DNA of 29,613 nucleotides from Leptospira ellisii (GTDB lineage: Bacteria; Spirochaetota; Leptospiria; Leptospirales; Leptospiraceae), in assembly GCF_002811955.1 (NCBI RefSeq), contig NZ_NPEF01000018.1, forward strand, positions 1-29,613. Reading direction: 5' to 3'. Both the position numbers and the translations under genes were made by a program. The notes beneath the pieces are model-generated. The model made no database searches, was not told the DNA's origin, and was given only the letters and a program-made list of their open reading frames with translations. Below are positions 19,390-28,036 of this stretch, in pieces (position 1 is the stretch's first letter; the number at the start of each line of letters is the position of its first letter).

Positions 19390-20286
19390 TTATCCTCTCG
19401 GATGAAACTTTTTATGTACTTCTTTGAGGGTTTTGTTGGCCATATGCGTATAGATCTGGGTGGTGGAGATATCGATGTGACCCAAAAGTTCCTGAACCGA
19501 CTTGAGATCCGCGTGATTCTCCAAAAGATGAGTCGCGAAAGAGTGGCGTAACGTGTGTGGTGTCACCTTTTTGGAGATGTTCGTTCTTTTGATGTAATGA
19601 TTCAGAAGTCTCCAAACCGACTTACGGTTGATATACGACCCTTTTTTGGAGACGAACAGATATTCGCAGTTTCTGCTTTTCAGTATGAAAGGACGGCTCT
19701 GTTTCAGATAACGGTTGAGGATATCCAGGGACTTTTCGCCGAAGGGAACGAGTCTTTGTCTTCCGCCCTTCCCTTCCACGGTCAACGTCATCCCTTCGAG
19801 GTCCATGTCCCCGAGTTTGAGGTTGCAGGCTTCTGAAATTCTCAAGCCCGAGGAATATAACAATTCGAAAATACATTTGTCGCGGAGTTCGTAGAGGTTA
19901 TCCTCGCGGATCGTCGAAAACAGTTCCTCGATCTCGTCCTGAGTCAGATAATCGGGGATACTCCTCATCACTTCGGGAGTTTCGATTTTTTCGGTCGGGT
20001 TCGTGTCTAATTTCTTTTCGTCTTTCAGGAACTTGTAAAACTGACGGATCGCCACGACTTCTCTCGCGATCGTTTTGGAACTGATCTTACGGTCCTTTTC
20101 CTCGTTCAAAAACCGCATGATATCATTCGCCTGAACTTCCAGGAAATCGATATGTTCCTTTTCCAGAAAGTTTTTGAACTTATTCAGATCGTATCCGTAG
20201 GAATAGATCGAGTTGTCGCTTAATCCCTTTTCTACGGAGAGATATTCCTGGAAATTTTGAAGTAGGTTGTTGTGCGATGATGTCAC
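19390..20286 (-). CDS. xerD: Site-specific tyrosine recombinase XerD
   Basis: XerD, with XerC, resolves chromosome dimers at dif during division. The 298-residue length is that of the family. A SAM-like N-terminal domain (about 1-95) precedes the catalytic domain, which has Arg149 (SGLRISEA), Lys173 (EGKGGRQR), His244 and Arg247 (HTLRHSFATHLL), His270 (LLGHIDIS) and the nucleophile Tyr279 (TQIYTHM). The start is GTG at 20286; no better in-frame start lies close. Nothing nearby resembles a phage or integron, so a housekeeping Xer role is likelier than a mobile integrase. It heads a minus-strand unit with an anti-sigma-type ATPase and a lipoprotein. Confidence 0.93.
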   Translation of the reverse strand: MTSSHNNLLQNFQEYLSVEKGLSDNSIYSYGYDLNKFKNFLEKEHIDFLEVQANDIMRFLNEEKDRKISSKTIAREVVAIRQFYKFLKDEKKLDTNPTEKIETPEVMRSIPDYLTQDEIEELFSTIREDNLYELRDKCIFELLYSSGLRISEACNLKLGDMDLEGMTLTVEGKGGRQRLVPFGEKSLDILNRYLKQSRPFILKSRNCEYLFVSKKGSYINRKSVWRLLNHYIKRTNISKKVTPHTLRHSFATHLLENHADLKSVQELLGHIDISTTQIYTHMANKTLKEVHKKFHPRG

Positions 20287-20467
20287 TGTTTTTAGTCCCG
20301 TCTGAAATGTTTAACAAGTACTAAATCCTTCGGACGTTTCCTCCCAAGAGAATTAAACTTTTTTATGTTGCCTTAACTCTTTATTGGAAAATTCTAAACG
20401 AAACCCCGGACAGTTTCGGCCTTTGGAATTTTTTTTTTAGGGGAAGAAAGCAAAAACTTCTGCAATT
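20287..20467. promoter_or_regulatory. Divergent promoter gap between xerD and the TPR lipoprotein gene
   Basis: The 181-base A+T-rich gap serves two divergent genes. It contains long T-runs (around 20358 and 20429) but no clear -35/-10 pair with good spacing. No perfect palindrome of more than 6 bases was noticed. Confidence 0.3.
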
Positions 20468-21010
20468 ATGAGACTAAATATCCGATACGTTTGCCTCTTG
20501 GTTTCTTTCCCCTTTTTTTTCGCGTGTTATTCCGGAGAGGAAATGGTATGGGACGCTCGGGATTCCCTATCCAAAGGAAATACGGCGGAAGCGATGCGTC
20601 TCTACGAACTCGTCCTCAAAAAAGACCCGAAACATCTGGAGGCGAACCGCACCCTGGGAATGATTCTTGCGGACAGCGGTTTGGCCCTCAATTCGGCGGC
20701 GTATTATCTGGAACGGGCGGAAAACGTCCTTCCCGGAGATTCCTCCCTTTTACTTTACCTTTTGGAGATCCATTTACAAGAAAAAGACAGGGATAAAACG
20801 AAGTCTATCTTGGAAAAATTCTCCAAGGGAAAGGACCGGGAAGCGGAGAACTACGCGTTGTTCCTTCGGGATTGCCTTTTGGAAAAAAGGAAAAATCAAT
20901 CCGAATTCAACAAATTCAAAAACGATACGATCCAGGAATCCCTTCCCCCGGCAAGGCGTATGTTTTTACGATGCGAACTTTCCCTGTATTCCGCCGCGTC
21001 CGCTTCATGA
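20468..21010 (+). CDS. TPR lipoprotein, unknown function
   Basis: The 180-residue product has a signal peptide with a spirochaetal lipobox (FFFAC, Cys20). Two or three TPR helix pairs follow: GNTAEAMRLYELVLKKDP (about 37-54), then ILADSGLALNSAAYYLERA, and a degenerate third pair. It is probably a periplasm-facing scaffold. Its stop overlaps the start of the SGNH protein gene (ATGA, 21007-21010), which couples the two. This context hints at a role in assembling or positioning an envelope glycan-modifying enzyme, but that is inference. Confidence 0.82.
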   Translation: MRLNIRYVCLLVSFPFFFACYSGEEMVWDARDSLSKGNTAEAMRLYELVLKKDPKHLEANRTLGMILADSGLALNSAAYYLERAENVLPGDSSLLLYLLEIHLQEKDRDKTKSILEKFSKGKDREAENYALFLRDCLLEKRKNQSEFNKFKNDTIQESLPPARRMFLRCELSLYSAASAS

Positions 21011-22053
21011 AACAGAAACTCCGTTTTTTTTCGATCCTTTCGTCCGCGCTTTTCGCAGTTTTCGTGTTAGGCGAAGTATATCTGCGGCTTTTTCCGCCTG
21101 CGGGTCTGATCTACCGCCTCCGCGACAAACGGGTGCATTGTATCGAAGAACGAGAGATTCCGGAAATAATGCTTTGCCCCGACTCGGATACAGTTCTTCC
21201 CCATCCAGCCGGTTTTACGTTTCGGGTGCGGGTGAACCGCTATGCGGAACGGATCGTTTCCGAAGAATCCTATGTTCCCGCTTCGGAGTCAGAAGTCTGG
21301 CTGATGGGAGATTCGATCGCGTATGGTTTCGGCCAAAACGATCCGGAAACGATCGCCTGGAAACTTCAGGAGTCGCTTTCACACCGGAAACTTCACGTGC
21401 GCAATCTAGGAGTGGATTCCTTAGGAACCGGCGGCATTCAAAGAAGAATGGAACGCGCCCTCGACTGCGAAAATACGGGATTCCGAAAGGATTGTATTCT
21501 TCCCAAGGCGGTGTTTTGGATCTATCACCCTTCCGATCTACAGGACGTACATCGGGAATTCTACTTGAGAAATTCATTATACGGAAGATGGCTTTTCCGC
21601 GCTTCGGTTTTTTTGTCGAGATACAGCGCAGTCTACAATTACTCCAAGATAGAAAGCGAAAACCGCAGATTGGCCAAATTGAGGGAACAGGGTCCCGAAC
21701 CGATTCCGGAGACGCTCGCGGGAACTCCCGACGATCACCCTTCCTTCCGCGAAATGAGAAACCTATTTTCCGTTTGCAAAAAACGTAATATTCCTTTGAC
21801 CGTGGTCCTGTATCCGAACGGAACGTATTCGTTGACCCCTCTTCCTTCCACCCCTCTTCTGGATCAGGTGGCTGAAATCGCGAAACGTTCCGGAATCCCC
21901 GTTTTGGATACGAGACCCGAATTCATACGCCGTTACGAAAAGGATAAGACCGAATTTTATCTGCGGAACGACGGTCATCCGAACGCGACCTCGGCGGAGC
22001 TGATCGCGGATCGGATTCTGGAAAGGATTCCGCCGGAATCGGAATCGCGTTAG
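21007..22053 (+). CDS. Membrane-anchored SGNH/GDSL hydrolase-like protein
   Basis: The 348-residue product has an N-terminal membrane helix (about 7-27). An SGNH hydrolase fold follows with block I GDSI at 101-104 (Ser103) and a C-terminal block V, NDGHPN (Asp322, His324). Such proteins in envelope acetylation systems transfer or remove acetyl groups on exported glycans. I set the start at ATG 21007, overlapping the stop of the TPR lipoprotein; longer in-frame starts run inside that gene and are unlikely. It converges with the MBOAT gene, leaving 7 bases between stops. A second SGNH protein lies next to the MBOAT gene. Confidence 0.87.
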   Translation: MKQKLRFFSILSSALFAVFVLGEVYLRLFPPAGLIYRLRDKRVHCIEEREIPEIMLCPDSDTVLPHPAGFTFRVRVNRYAERIVSEESYVPASESEVWLMGDSIAYGFGQNDPETIAWKLQESLSHRKLHVRNLGVDSLGTGGIQRRMERALDCENTGFRKDCILPKAVFWIYHPSDLQDVHREFYLRNSLYGRWLFRASVFLSRYSAVYNYSKIESENRRLAKLREQGPEPIPETLAGTPDDHPSFREMRNLFSVCKKRNIPLTVVLYPNGTYSLTPLPSTPLLDQVAEIAKRSGIPVLDTRPEFIRRYEKDKTEFYLRNDGHPNATSAELIADRILERIPPESESR

Positions 22054-22060
22054 GCGAAAT

Positions 22061-23497
22061 TTAGAACTGAAAATATAAAAACGGCTGGCTTACGGTCACG
22101 CTGTAGAGAATGAATCCGACCAGAACCATCATCGCCGAAAGGGTATACACGACCCAAGGACGTTCCTGGATTCCCTCCATCCATTCCTTCCTTTTTTCCT
22201 GAAGATAATCCGCGCCGAACAGGACCAGAACGGCGAAAACGACTCCGAAAGGAACGGGAAGACTTTGTCCCGACTCGAAGGAAAAACTCCGTTTTACGAT
22301 CGCGAACGCGAGATCCAAACTCGTGGAATATCCGTATTCCGGAGAGGGTTTGGCGCGAAAGAAAAACATCGAGAAGGAAAAGACGAAAAACGGATACGCG
22401 TATTTGATCCATTCCGGAATCCGATCCCAGCCGCGTTTGAGAACGGAAAACGAAAAGACGAACCGTTCGAACACCATTACCGAAGCGTGACACGCACCCC
22501 AGATCACGAAGTTCCAATCCGCTCCGTGCCAGATTCCGCTCACGAACGTGGTGATAAAGACGTTGAAATACGCCCGGGGAATACTGACCCGGTTTCCGCC
22601 AAGGGAAATATAGATATAATCCCGAAGCCAGGAGGAAAACGAGATATGCCATCTTCTCCAAAACTCGGTGACGGTCTGGGACAAAAACGGACGAATGAAA
22701 TTCTCCGGAATCCGATATCCCATGATCCTTCCGGTTCCGATCGCCACGTCCGAATACCCGGAAAAATCGCAATAGATCTGAAACGAAAACAAAAAGGAAG
22801 TCAACAACAACGATCCGGAATCATACGCTCCCGGATTGGCGAACACCGGATCCACCGTCAAAGAAATCGGATCGGCCACGAAGGTTTTTTTGAACAAGCC
22901 CCATGCCAACTGACGGATTCCCGGTAAAAGATTTTCCTTTCGATAAACGTAATTCTCCAAAAATTGATGGAGCATATCCTGGGCCCGAATGATCGGTCCG
23001 GCGACCAACTGCGGAAAAAAAGAAAGAAATAATCCGAACTGAAACAGACTTTTCGCCTGGGGAACCGTTCCGCGGTAGACGTCGACGGCGTAGGAGACCG
23101 CCTGTAAGGTAAAAAAGGAAATTCCCATAGGAAGCATCGCGCCCGTCAAGGGGATATACGATGGATCGCAAGGTTCCGCCTTTACAAAAAGGTTCCAAGC
23201 CTGGATCGAAAAATCCATGTATTTAAAGACGTACAACAGCGCGAGATTTCCCCAAACCGCCAGATTCAAAAAAAACAATCTCGCAAATTTTCCGGTCGCC
23301 GCTTCCATTCCCCGAACCGCGTAATACGTAAGAACGATCGAATATATCAAAAGCAGAATAAAAGGAATTTTGAATATAGCGTAGAAATAAAGACTGGCCA
23401 AAAGAAGCCACAGCCTCTGAAACCTGGCCGGAAGACAAAAGTAAACCAGGATGACTACGGGGGCGAAGATAAGATACTGGACCGAATTAAAGAGCAT
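22061..23497 (-). CDS. MBOAT-family O-acyltransferase (AlgI-like)
   Basis: The 478-residue integral membrane protein carries the AlgI/DltB hallmarks. These are FFPQLVAGPI (about 160-169), the FWRRWHISFSSWLRDYIY block (about 279-296, with GGNR after it) and the putative catalytic His324 in GIWHGADW. MBOAT proteins pass acyl groups, usually acetyl, across the inner membrane to exported sugars. The substrate here is probably a surface polysaccharide, LPS or another glycan, but the window contains no glycan synthesis genes to tell. It follows an SGNH gene with an 11-base overlap, the usual MBOAT plus SGNH pair. Length and motifs are complete. Confidence 0.93.
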   Translation of the reverse strand: MLFNSVQYLIFAPVVILVYFCLPARFQRLWLLLASLYFYAIFKIPFILLLIYSIVLTYYAVRGMEAATGKFARLFFLNLAVWGNLALLYVFKYMDFSIQAWNLFVKAEPCDPSYIPLTGAMLPMGISFFTLQAVSYAVDVYRGTVPQAKSLFQFGLFLSFFPQLVAGPIIRAQDMLHQFLENYVYRKENLLPGIRQLAWGLFKKTFVADPISLTVDPVFANPGAYDSGSLLLTSFLFSFQIYCDFSGYSDVAIGTGRIMGYRIPENFIRPFLSQTVTEFWRRWHISFSSWLRDYIYISLGGNRVSIPRAYFNVFITTFVSGIWHGADWNFVIWGACHASVMVFERFVFSFSVLKRGWDRIPEWIKYAYPFFVFSFSMFFFRAKPSPEYGYSTSLDLAFAIVKRSFSFESGQSLPVPFGVVFAVLVLFGADYLQEKRKEWMEGIQERPWVVYTLSAMMVLVGFILYSVTVSQPFLYFQF

Positions 23498-24842
23498 TCT
23501 TTTTATCCAATTCCTTGAGCTGTTTGATCAAGGCACGTTTGACCCAATTGTTGCCGGGAACCGTAAGATGTCCGTCTTCGGGAATGAAATAATCCCTGAT
23601 TCCGGAGAATTTTTTCCCGAAGGGGGTCTCCAAAATTTCTCCGCACATCTCCGCCGTTTCGGTTCGAAGTCTCAAAACGGGAACCCCCTTTTTTTCGAAG
23701 TAGGTCCCCGCGCGGAGGGCGTAGTTTTCCAAAGGATGATACATTCCCCGATTTCTACAAAAGATTTCCTCCACCTGTACCGGTATCAAAACGACGACGA
23801 GACGGATCCCGTTGGTTTGCGTGAATCGAACCATCTCTTCGTAGGCGGTTTGCGTGATTTTGGGAAGCGGTTCGAGAGAAGACAAACTCGGTTCCTTTTC
23901 CTGACAGCCGAAATAATCCGGAATCGGTTCCGGACAGAATTTAGATCTGTATTCCTCACTGCCTATCGCGTCGGGAACGGGAGGAACCGATATTACATTC
24001 AATTTCTCTAATGTTTTTTCCGTCGGTGCGGGCGGCGCGCAGTTTTCCCGCGGCGGGGTGCGGAAAAAGGAATCCTTCATATACTTGGCCGTGGTTTGTT
24101 CCGGTCCGGAGGAAGCGGACAACCCCGTGAATTCCCATTCGGATCGGACCTTGTACCGAGTGAACGCGTATTGCACTTTCAATTGTTCGAAGGCCAATTT
24201 CAAGGCGAGTAACGTGTACGACGCGCGGGATAATTCGAATTGAATCCGGAAATTCCTGTTGAACGAAGGGTCCTTATCCCGAATCTCGTCGACCTCGTCG
24301 TCGGACAACATCCCTTTGGCCCTCAATTCCTCCGGTAAGGTGAAATCGTTCGCGGAGACGAAAAACAAAACTTCCTTTAGATTTTTCAACTTGGGAGCGA
24401 GATCCTCGAGTCTTCGCAAAGCGCCCAAGGATCCGTACGCGTCCACCGCCAGGTTTAAGGATTGACGCGCCCCTCCTTTCAATTCGATCCCGTTCAATTG
24501 ATGGCAGAACGTATCCTCGTCCGAAACTCCGAATCCCATCACCAGGCTGTCTCCCAAACAGGCGAGTTTGGGTTTATCTCCGTCCGGTTCCTGGATTCCG
24601 CGCAAACCCAGGGAATTGGTCCGGAATCGACCTTCCCACTTTCCCGCGAAATGGCGGATGTAAATGTCCTGATTGGGTTCCAGATCCACGTAATAGATCG
24701 GATTGTATCGATGAAGGATCTTTTGATCCCGGTAGTATTGCAAGGACGGGGCCCGAAGAATGTTGAGAAGAATCTCGGTTCCTAAAAAAACGACGAGGAA
24801 GAAGGCGAGGGCTCTTCCGGCCCAGGAAAAGAACCCTTTCAT
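23487..24842 (-). CDS. SGNH/GDSL hydrolase-like partner of the MBOAT acyltransferase
   Basis: The 451-residue product has an N-terminal membrane helix (about 9-28) and an SGNH domain with GDSL at 97-100 (Ser99). A long central insertion is rich in Pro and charged residues, and the C-terminal EDGHLTVPGN (Asp423, His425) completes the Ser-Asp-His set. This pattern resembles AlgJ/AlgX-type acetyltransferase partners. I start at ATG 24842; a longer frame runs back to 25076, but that region holds intergenic repeats and no credible signal. The gene overlaps the MBOAT gene by 11 bases, so the two are surely co-expressed. Confidence 0.87.
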   Translation of the reverse strand: MKGFFSWAGRALAFFLVVFLGTEILLNILRAPSLQYYRDQKILHRYNPIYYVDLEPNQDIYIRHFAGKWEGRFRTNSLGLRGIQEPDGDKPKLACLGDSLVMGFGVSDEDTFCHQLNGIELKGGARQSLNLAVDAYGSLGALRRLEDLAPKLKNLKEVLFFVSANDFTLPEELRAKGMLSDDEVDEIRDKDPSFNRNFRIQFELSRASYTLLALKLAFEQLKVQYAFTRYKVRSEWEFTGLSASSGPEQTTAKYMKDSFFRTPPRENCAPPAPTEKTLEKLNVISVPPVPDAIGSEEYRSKFCPEPIPDYFGCQEKEPSLSSLEPLPKITQTAYEEMVRFTQTNGIRLVVVLIPVQVEEIFCRNRGMYHPLENYALRAGTYFEKKGVPVLRLRTETAEMCGEILETPFGKKFSGIRDYFIPEDGHLTVPGNNWVKRALIKQLKELDKKNAL

Positions 24843-24915
24843 GGATACGGGAGAGGTTGAAATACAAGTGTTCGGTGGCAAGCGAATTTGTCCGCCGTAA
24901 ACGGAGGATGGCGGG

Positions 24916-24968
24916 GAGTTCCCACATTTTGTCGGTCCAATCGAGAACGAACCGAGGGAGTTCCCACA
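24916..24968. repeat. GAGTTCCCACA repeat pair in the trxB divergent gap
   Basis: GAGTTCCCACA occurs at 24916-24926 and 24958-24968, 42 bases apart. The first is followed by TTTTGTCGGTCCAA. The same unit, with G for A at one place, recurs at 27869-27951 in another divergent gap. It lies in non-coding DNA and accounts for spurious open frames there. Confidence 0.7.
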
Positions 24969-25064
24969 TCCGAAAATACGTCTCAGGTTCGAAAAACGTT
25001 TCCAATTCTTTTTGGCAAAAAAAAGGATCTGCTTTACACTCAGACAGTCTAAAAAACACATTAA

Positions 25065-25083
25065 ATTTAGAATCATTCTAAAT
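25065..25083 (+). promoter_or_regulatory. PerR/Fur-type operator upstream of trxB
   Basis: ATTTAGAATCATTCTAAAT is a perfect 9-1-9 palindrome. Its core, TTAGAAT-C-ATTCTAA, keeps the 7-1-7 layout of Fur-family sites and differs from the Bacillus PerR consensus TTATAATNATTATAA only at one symmetric pair. It ends 10 bases before the trxB ATG, with GAGGAAA at about 25085-25091 between. Repressor bound here would block transcription or initiation. Peroxide control of thioredoxin reductase makes biological sense. Confidence 0.72.
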
Positions 25084-25093
25084 CGAGGAAATC

Positions 25094-26041
<948 letters not shown>

Positions 26042-26080
26042 GAGGAATTCTCCGTTTTCTCTTAAAATACTGCGCGACGG

Positions 26081-26827
26081 TCAAGGTTGTTCTACGAGCA
26101 TTCCCCGACCGTTGCGGATATCGTAGATATAAAACGTGGTTTCCGGTAATACGGCCGCGGCGGAAGGTTTCTTTTTTTTCGATTCTTCCTTTTCCTCTTC
26201 CAAACTCACGATCATCACGAGTTTTTCCTTTCCCGCGGAAGGAAGGATTTTCTCCAGGGAATATTTGCGGGGAAGCACTCCCGTCAAACTCGCGTTAAAC
26301 GGATTATAAACGAAAACCTGTTTACGGTCTCTTTGATTTAAAAAACCGTCCTTGTTCGTATCCTCCGTCATTCCCACCAGAATCAGATTTTTTCCGGTGT
26401 CGATTCCGCCGAAAAGAACCGCGTCGGTTTCCGATTCCTCCGTGATCTCTCCGGTTTCACGTTCGTTTTGTATACCCGTAAAATAATCCCAGATATAAAC
26501 GTTGCGGTGGAATAATTTTCTGGGTTTTCCCGTTTCCAAATCGATCATCGTAACGTTGCGTGCGTGGTTGAGGGTTTTGCGCGAACCGGCTACGGTTTCC
26601 CGGGAGAGTTCGAACGGATAAAACAGGAATCGGTCCCAGAGAATTACGGAATGATTGAGAAGATCGTTGCTTCGATCCGAAAGAACCGCGGGTTCTTCTT
26701 TGGAGGAGCCCGGCTCCACCAATTCCACCCCGCGATCGAGGATGAACCAGCTTTTGGATAAGGTGAAGACGAGAATCCCGACTACGATGATTCCGAACGC
26801 ATACACACCGAGTCGGAATTTTTCCAT
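26081..26827 (-). CDS. Membrane-anchored exported protein with EF-hand-like loop, unknown function
   Basis: The 248-residue product has an N-terminal membrane helix (about 8-26) and a large exported beta-rich domain. Repeating elements such as VTMIDLETGKPRKLFHRNVYI and IYDIRNGRG resemble blades of a propeller-like fold. A calcium-type loop, DTNKDGFLNQRD at 156-167, matches the DxNxDGxxxxxD pattern of EF-hand/dockerin loops. A Lys/Glu-rich, probably disordered stretch (about 212-225) follows. It lies 47 bases downstream of the CBM48-like gene on the same strand, so the two are likely one operon. I do not recognise the family. Calcium binding is inferred from the motif only. Confidence 0.75.
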   Translation of the reverse strand: MEKFRLGVYAFGIIVVGILVFTLSKSWFILDRGVELVEPGSSKEEPAVLSDRSNDLLNHSVILWDRFLFYPFELSRETVAGSRKTLNHARNVTMIDLETGKPRKLFHRNVYIWDYFTGIQNERETGEITEESETDAVLFGGIDTGKNLILVGMTEDTNKDGFLNQRDRKQVFVYNPFNASLTGVLPRKYSLEKILPSAGKEKLVMIVSLEEEKEESKKKKPSAAAVLPETTFYIYDIRNGRGMLVEQP

Positions 26828-26874
26828 GAGTAGAAAAACGTCGGGGAAAAATTCAGGTCAATGAAAAAAACGGG

Positions 26875-27750
26875 CTATTTCGATTCCAAAGCGTAAGAAC
26901 GTTCCGGAACGGAAAGAAACGAGGAGATCTCCCCCACTTCTTCTCTCAGTCTCGTATTTTGGTTGAACATATCCAAAACGATCTTTCCGTCGCGGACGAA
27001 ATTGTAAAGATACGTTCCCGGTTTCATTTTTTTGACGAGGGTGAACGTTCCGTCGGATTCCCTTTTGAGAACATCCTCTTCCGGATCCCAATGGTTGAAG
27101 TCCCCGATCAAAGAGACCATCTCCGCATCGGGAGCGTAAATCCGAAACTCTACGGTTCTATATTCCAGTTCTTCGTACGGAGAATCCTCCAAAATCCGGA
27201 CCGTTGCGTGTTTGTCCGGTCCGGAAGGAACGGAGATCAATCGGGAGATCAGGGAACCGTCTCCGTCCTCCGCAGAATCGGAGTTAGACGGATCGTGCGT
27301 AAACAAACCGTCCACTCGGAATTTGTATTCGAGGATTTTTAATTCTTCCCGGATCGAATCCCTGCTTTCCGGGTTGAATACGGTATAAAAAACTCCGTGG
27401 TCGTTTTTCTTCAGAGGGAGACATCTCCAAAGCGAAAAATTTCCGCAGACGGCGACGTCCTCGTTTTCGATTCCTTCGAAAGTGAATAGGATTCCCCGGT
27501 TCAAAAGTTTTCCCGTTTCCAGGGAAAGCGAAGAATCGATATATCGAATATAACGGGGAGGCACCGCGCGTTTGAGTTTTTCCATCTGCCAATAATAATA
27601 GATTTTTTCTTTTTCCACGGGCTCCAAAAAATCCTCGTAGTCTTCCGAGGAAAAGGAACCGATCCAATCCCCCGCGTCGTCCGCTCCGACGGCGACGGTG
27701 ATCGTAAGTAAAAGCGCCAATAAAACTTTTGTTTTCGGAATCGATTTCAT
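26875..27750 (-). CDS. Exported protein with two glycogen-binding (CBM48/AMPK-type) domains
   Basis: From ATG 27750 the product has 291 residues and a clear signal peptide (about 5-22, cleaved near AVGADD). Two E-set/CBM48-like domains follow. The first is at about 86-155 (VAVCGNFSLWRCLPL, then EYKFRVDG). The second is at about 200-263 (VSLIGDFNHWDPEED, then PGTYLYNFVRDG), with the GNF/GDF-x-x-W carbohydrate-binding motif in both. No catalytic glycosidase domain is attached. Longer frames start at 27843, but the extra residues lack a ribosome site and would bury the signal peptide. It may bind an alpha-glucan or act as a structural domain in the envelope. It precedes the EF-hand-loop protein by 47 bases. 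Confidence 0.8.
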   Translation of the reverse strand: MKSIPKTKVLLALLLTITVAVGADDAGDWIGSFSSEDYEDFLEPVEKEKIYYYWQMEKLKRAVPPRYIRYIDSSLSLETGKLLNRGILFTFEGIENEDVAVCGNFSLWRCLPLKKNDHGVFYTVFNPESRDSIREELKILEYKFRVDGLFTHDPSNSDSAEDGDGSLISRLISVPSGPDKHATVRILEDSPYEELEYRTVEFRIYAPDAEMVSLIGDFNHWDPEEDVLKRESDGTFTLVKKMKPGTYLYNFVRDGKIVLDMFNQNTRLREEVGEISSFLSVPERSYALESK

Positions 27751-27868
27751 TCTGAATAAAGATTCGATCCGTTTTTGAAAAAGCATAAGGTAAATCTCAA
27801 AAGAATACTCGGAAAGGAAACGGCCCGTGGTAAAATCGGACATAAGCGGCGGATTTTTCGAATTGCGT

Positions 27869-27951
27869 GAGTTCCCGCACAGTTTGTCGGTCCAAAGGAG
27901 AGCAGGAGTTCCCGCATTTCATCGATCCGGGGAGAAGTGTGAGTTCCCGCG
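27869..27951. repeat. Three GAGTTCCCGC repeats in a divergent gap
   Basis: GAGTTCCCGCA/G occurs at 27869-27879, 27906-27916 and 27941-27951, with starts 37 and 35 bases apart. The first copy is followed by GTTTGTCGGTCCAA, as at 24916-24940. The gap 27751-28036 has no gene. The G for A change relative to the other cluster is shared by all three copies. Confidence 0.7.
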
Positions 27952-28016
27952 TTTTCCCCGATAAAGTCAAAGAATCGGTGTCGTTTTTTTCCGAAGAGAA
28001 TTCGGAAGCGTTCCGA

Positions 28017-28032
28017 TATAATGTAGCAAGGA
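28017..28032 (+). promoter_or_regulatory. Possible -10 box and ribosome site for the repeat-protein gene
   Basis: TATAAT at 28017-28022 is a perfect -10 hexamer and AAGGA at 28028-28032 is a ribosome site 4 bases before the ATG at 28037. No -35 box matches at 16-18 bases upstream. If the -10 is real, the leader would be nearly absent, so the hexamer may be chance. Confidence 0.3.
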
Positions 28033-28036
28033 TAAC

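Noticed and set aside
19390..20286. XerD-like gene as a mobile element integrase
   Set aside because: Length and motifs match housekeeping XerD, and no tRNA, attachment site or phage genes are near.
20667..21788. 373-codon plus-strand frame
   Set aside because: It overlaps the TPR lipoprotein and SGNH genes in another frame, and its translation is Arg/Ser-rich with no motif.
24843..25076. N-terminal extension of the minus-strand SGNH gene
   Set aside because: The extension translates intergenic repeats and the trxB operator; the membrane anchor follows Met at 24842 as expected.
27751..27843. N-terminal extension of the CBM48-like gene
   Set aside because: The signal peptide begins at Met 27750; the extra residues would place it internally and have no ribosome site.
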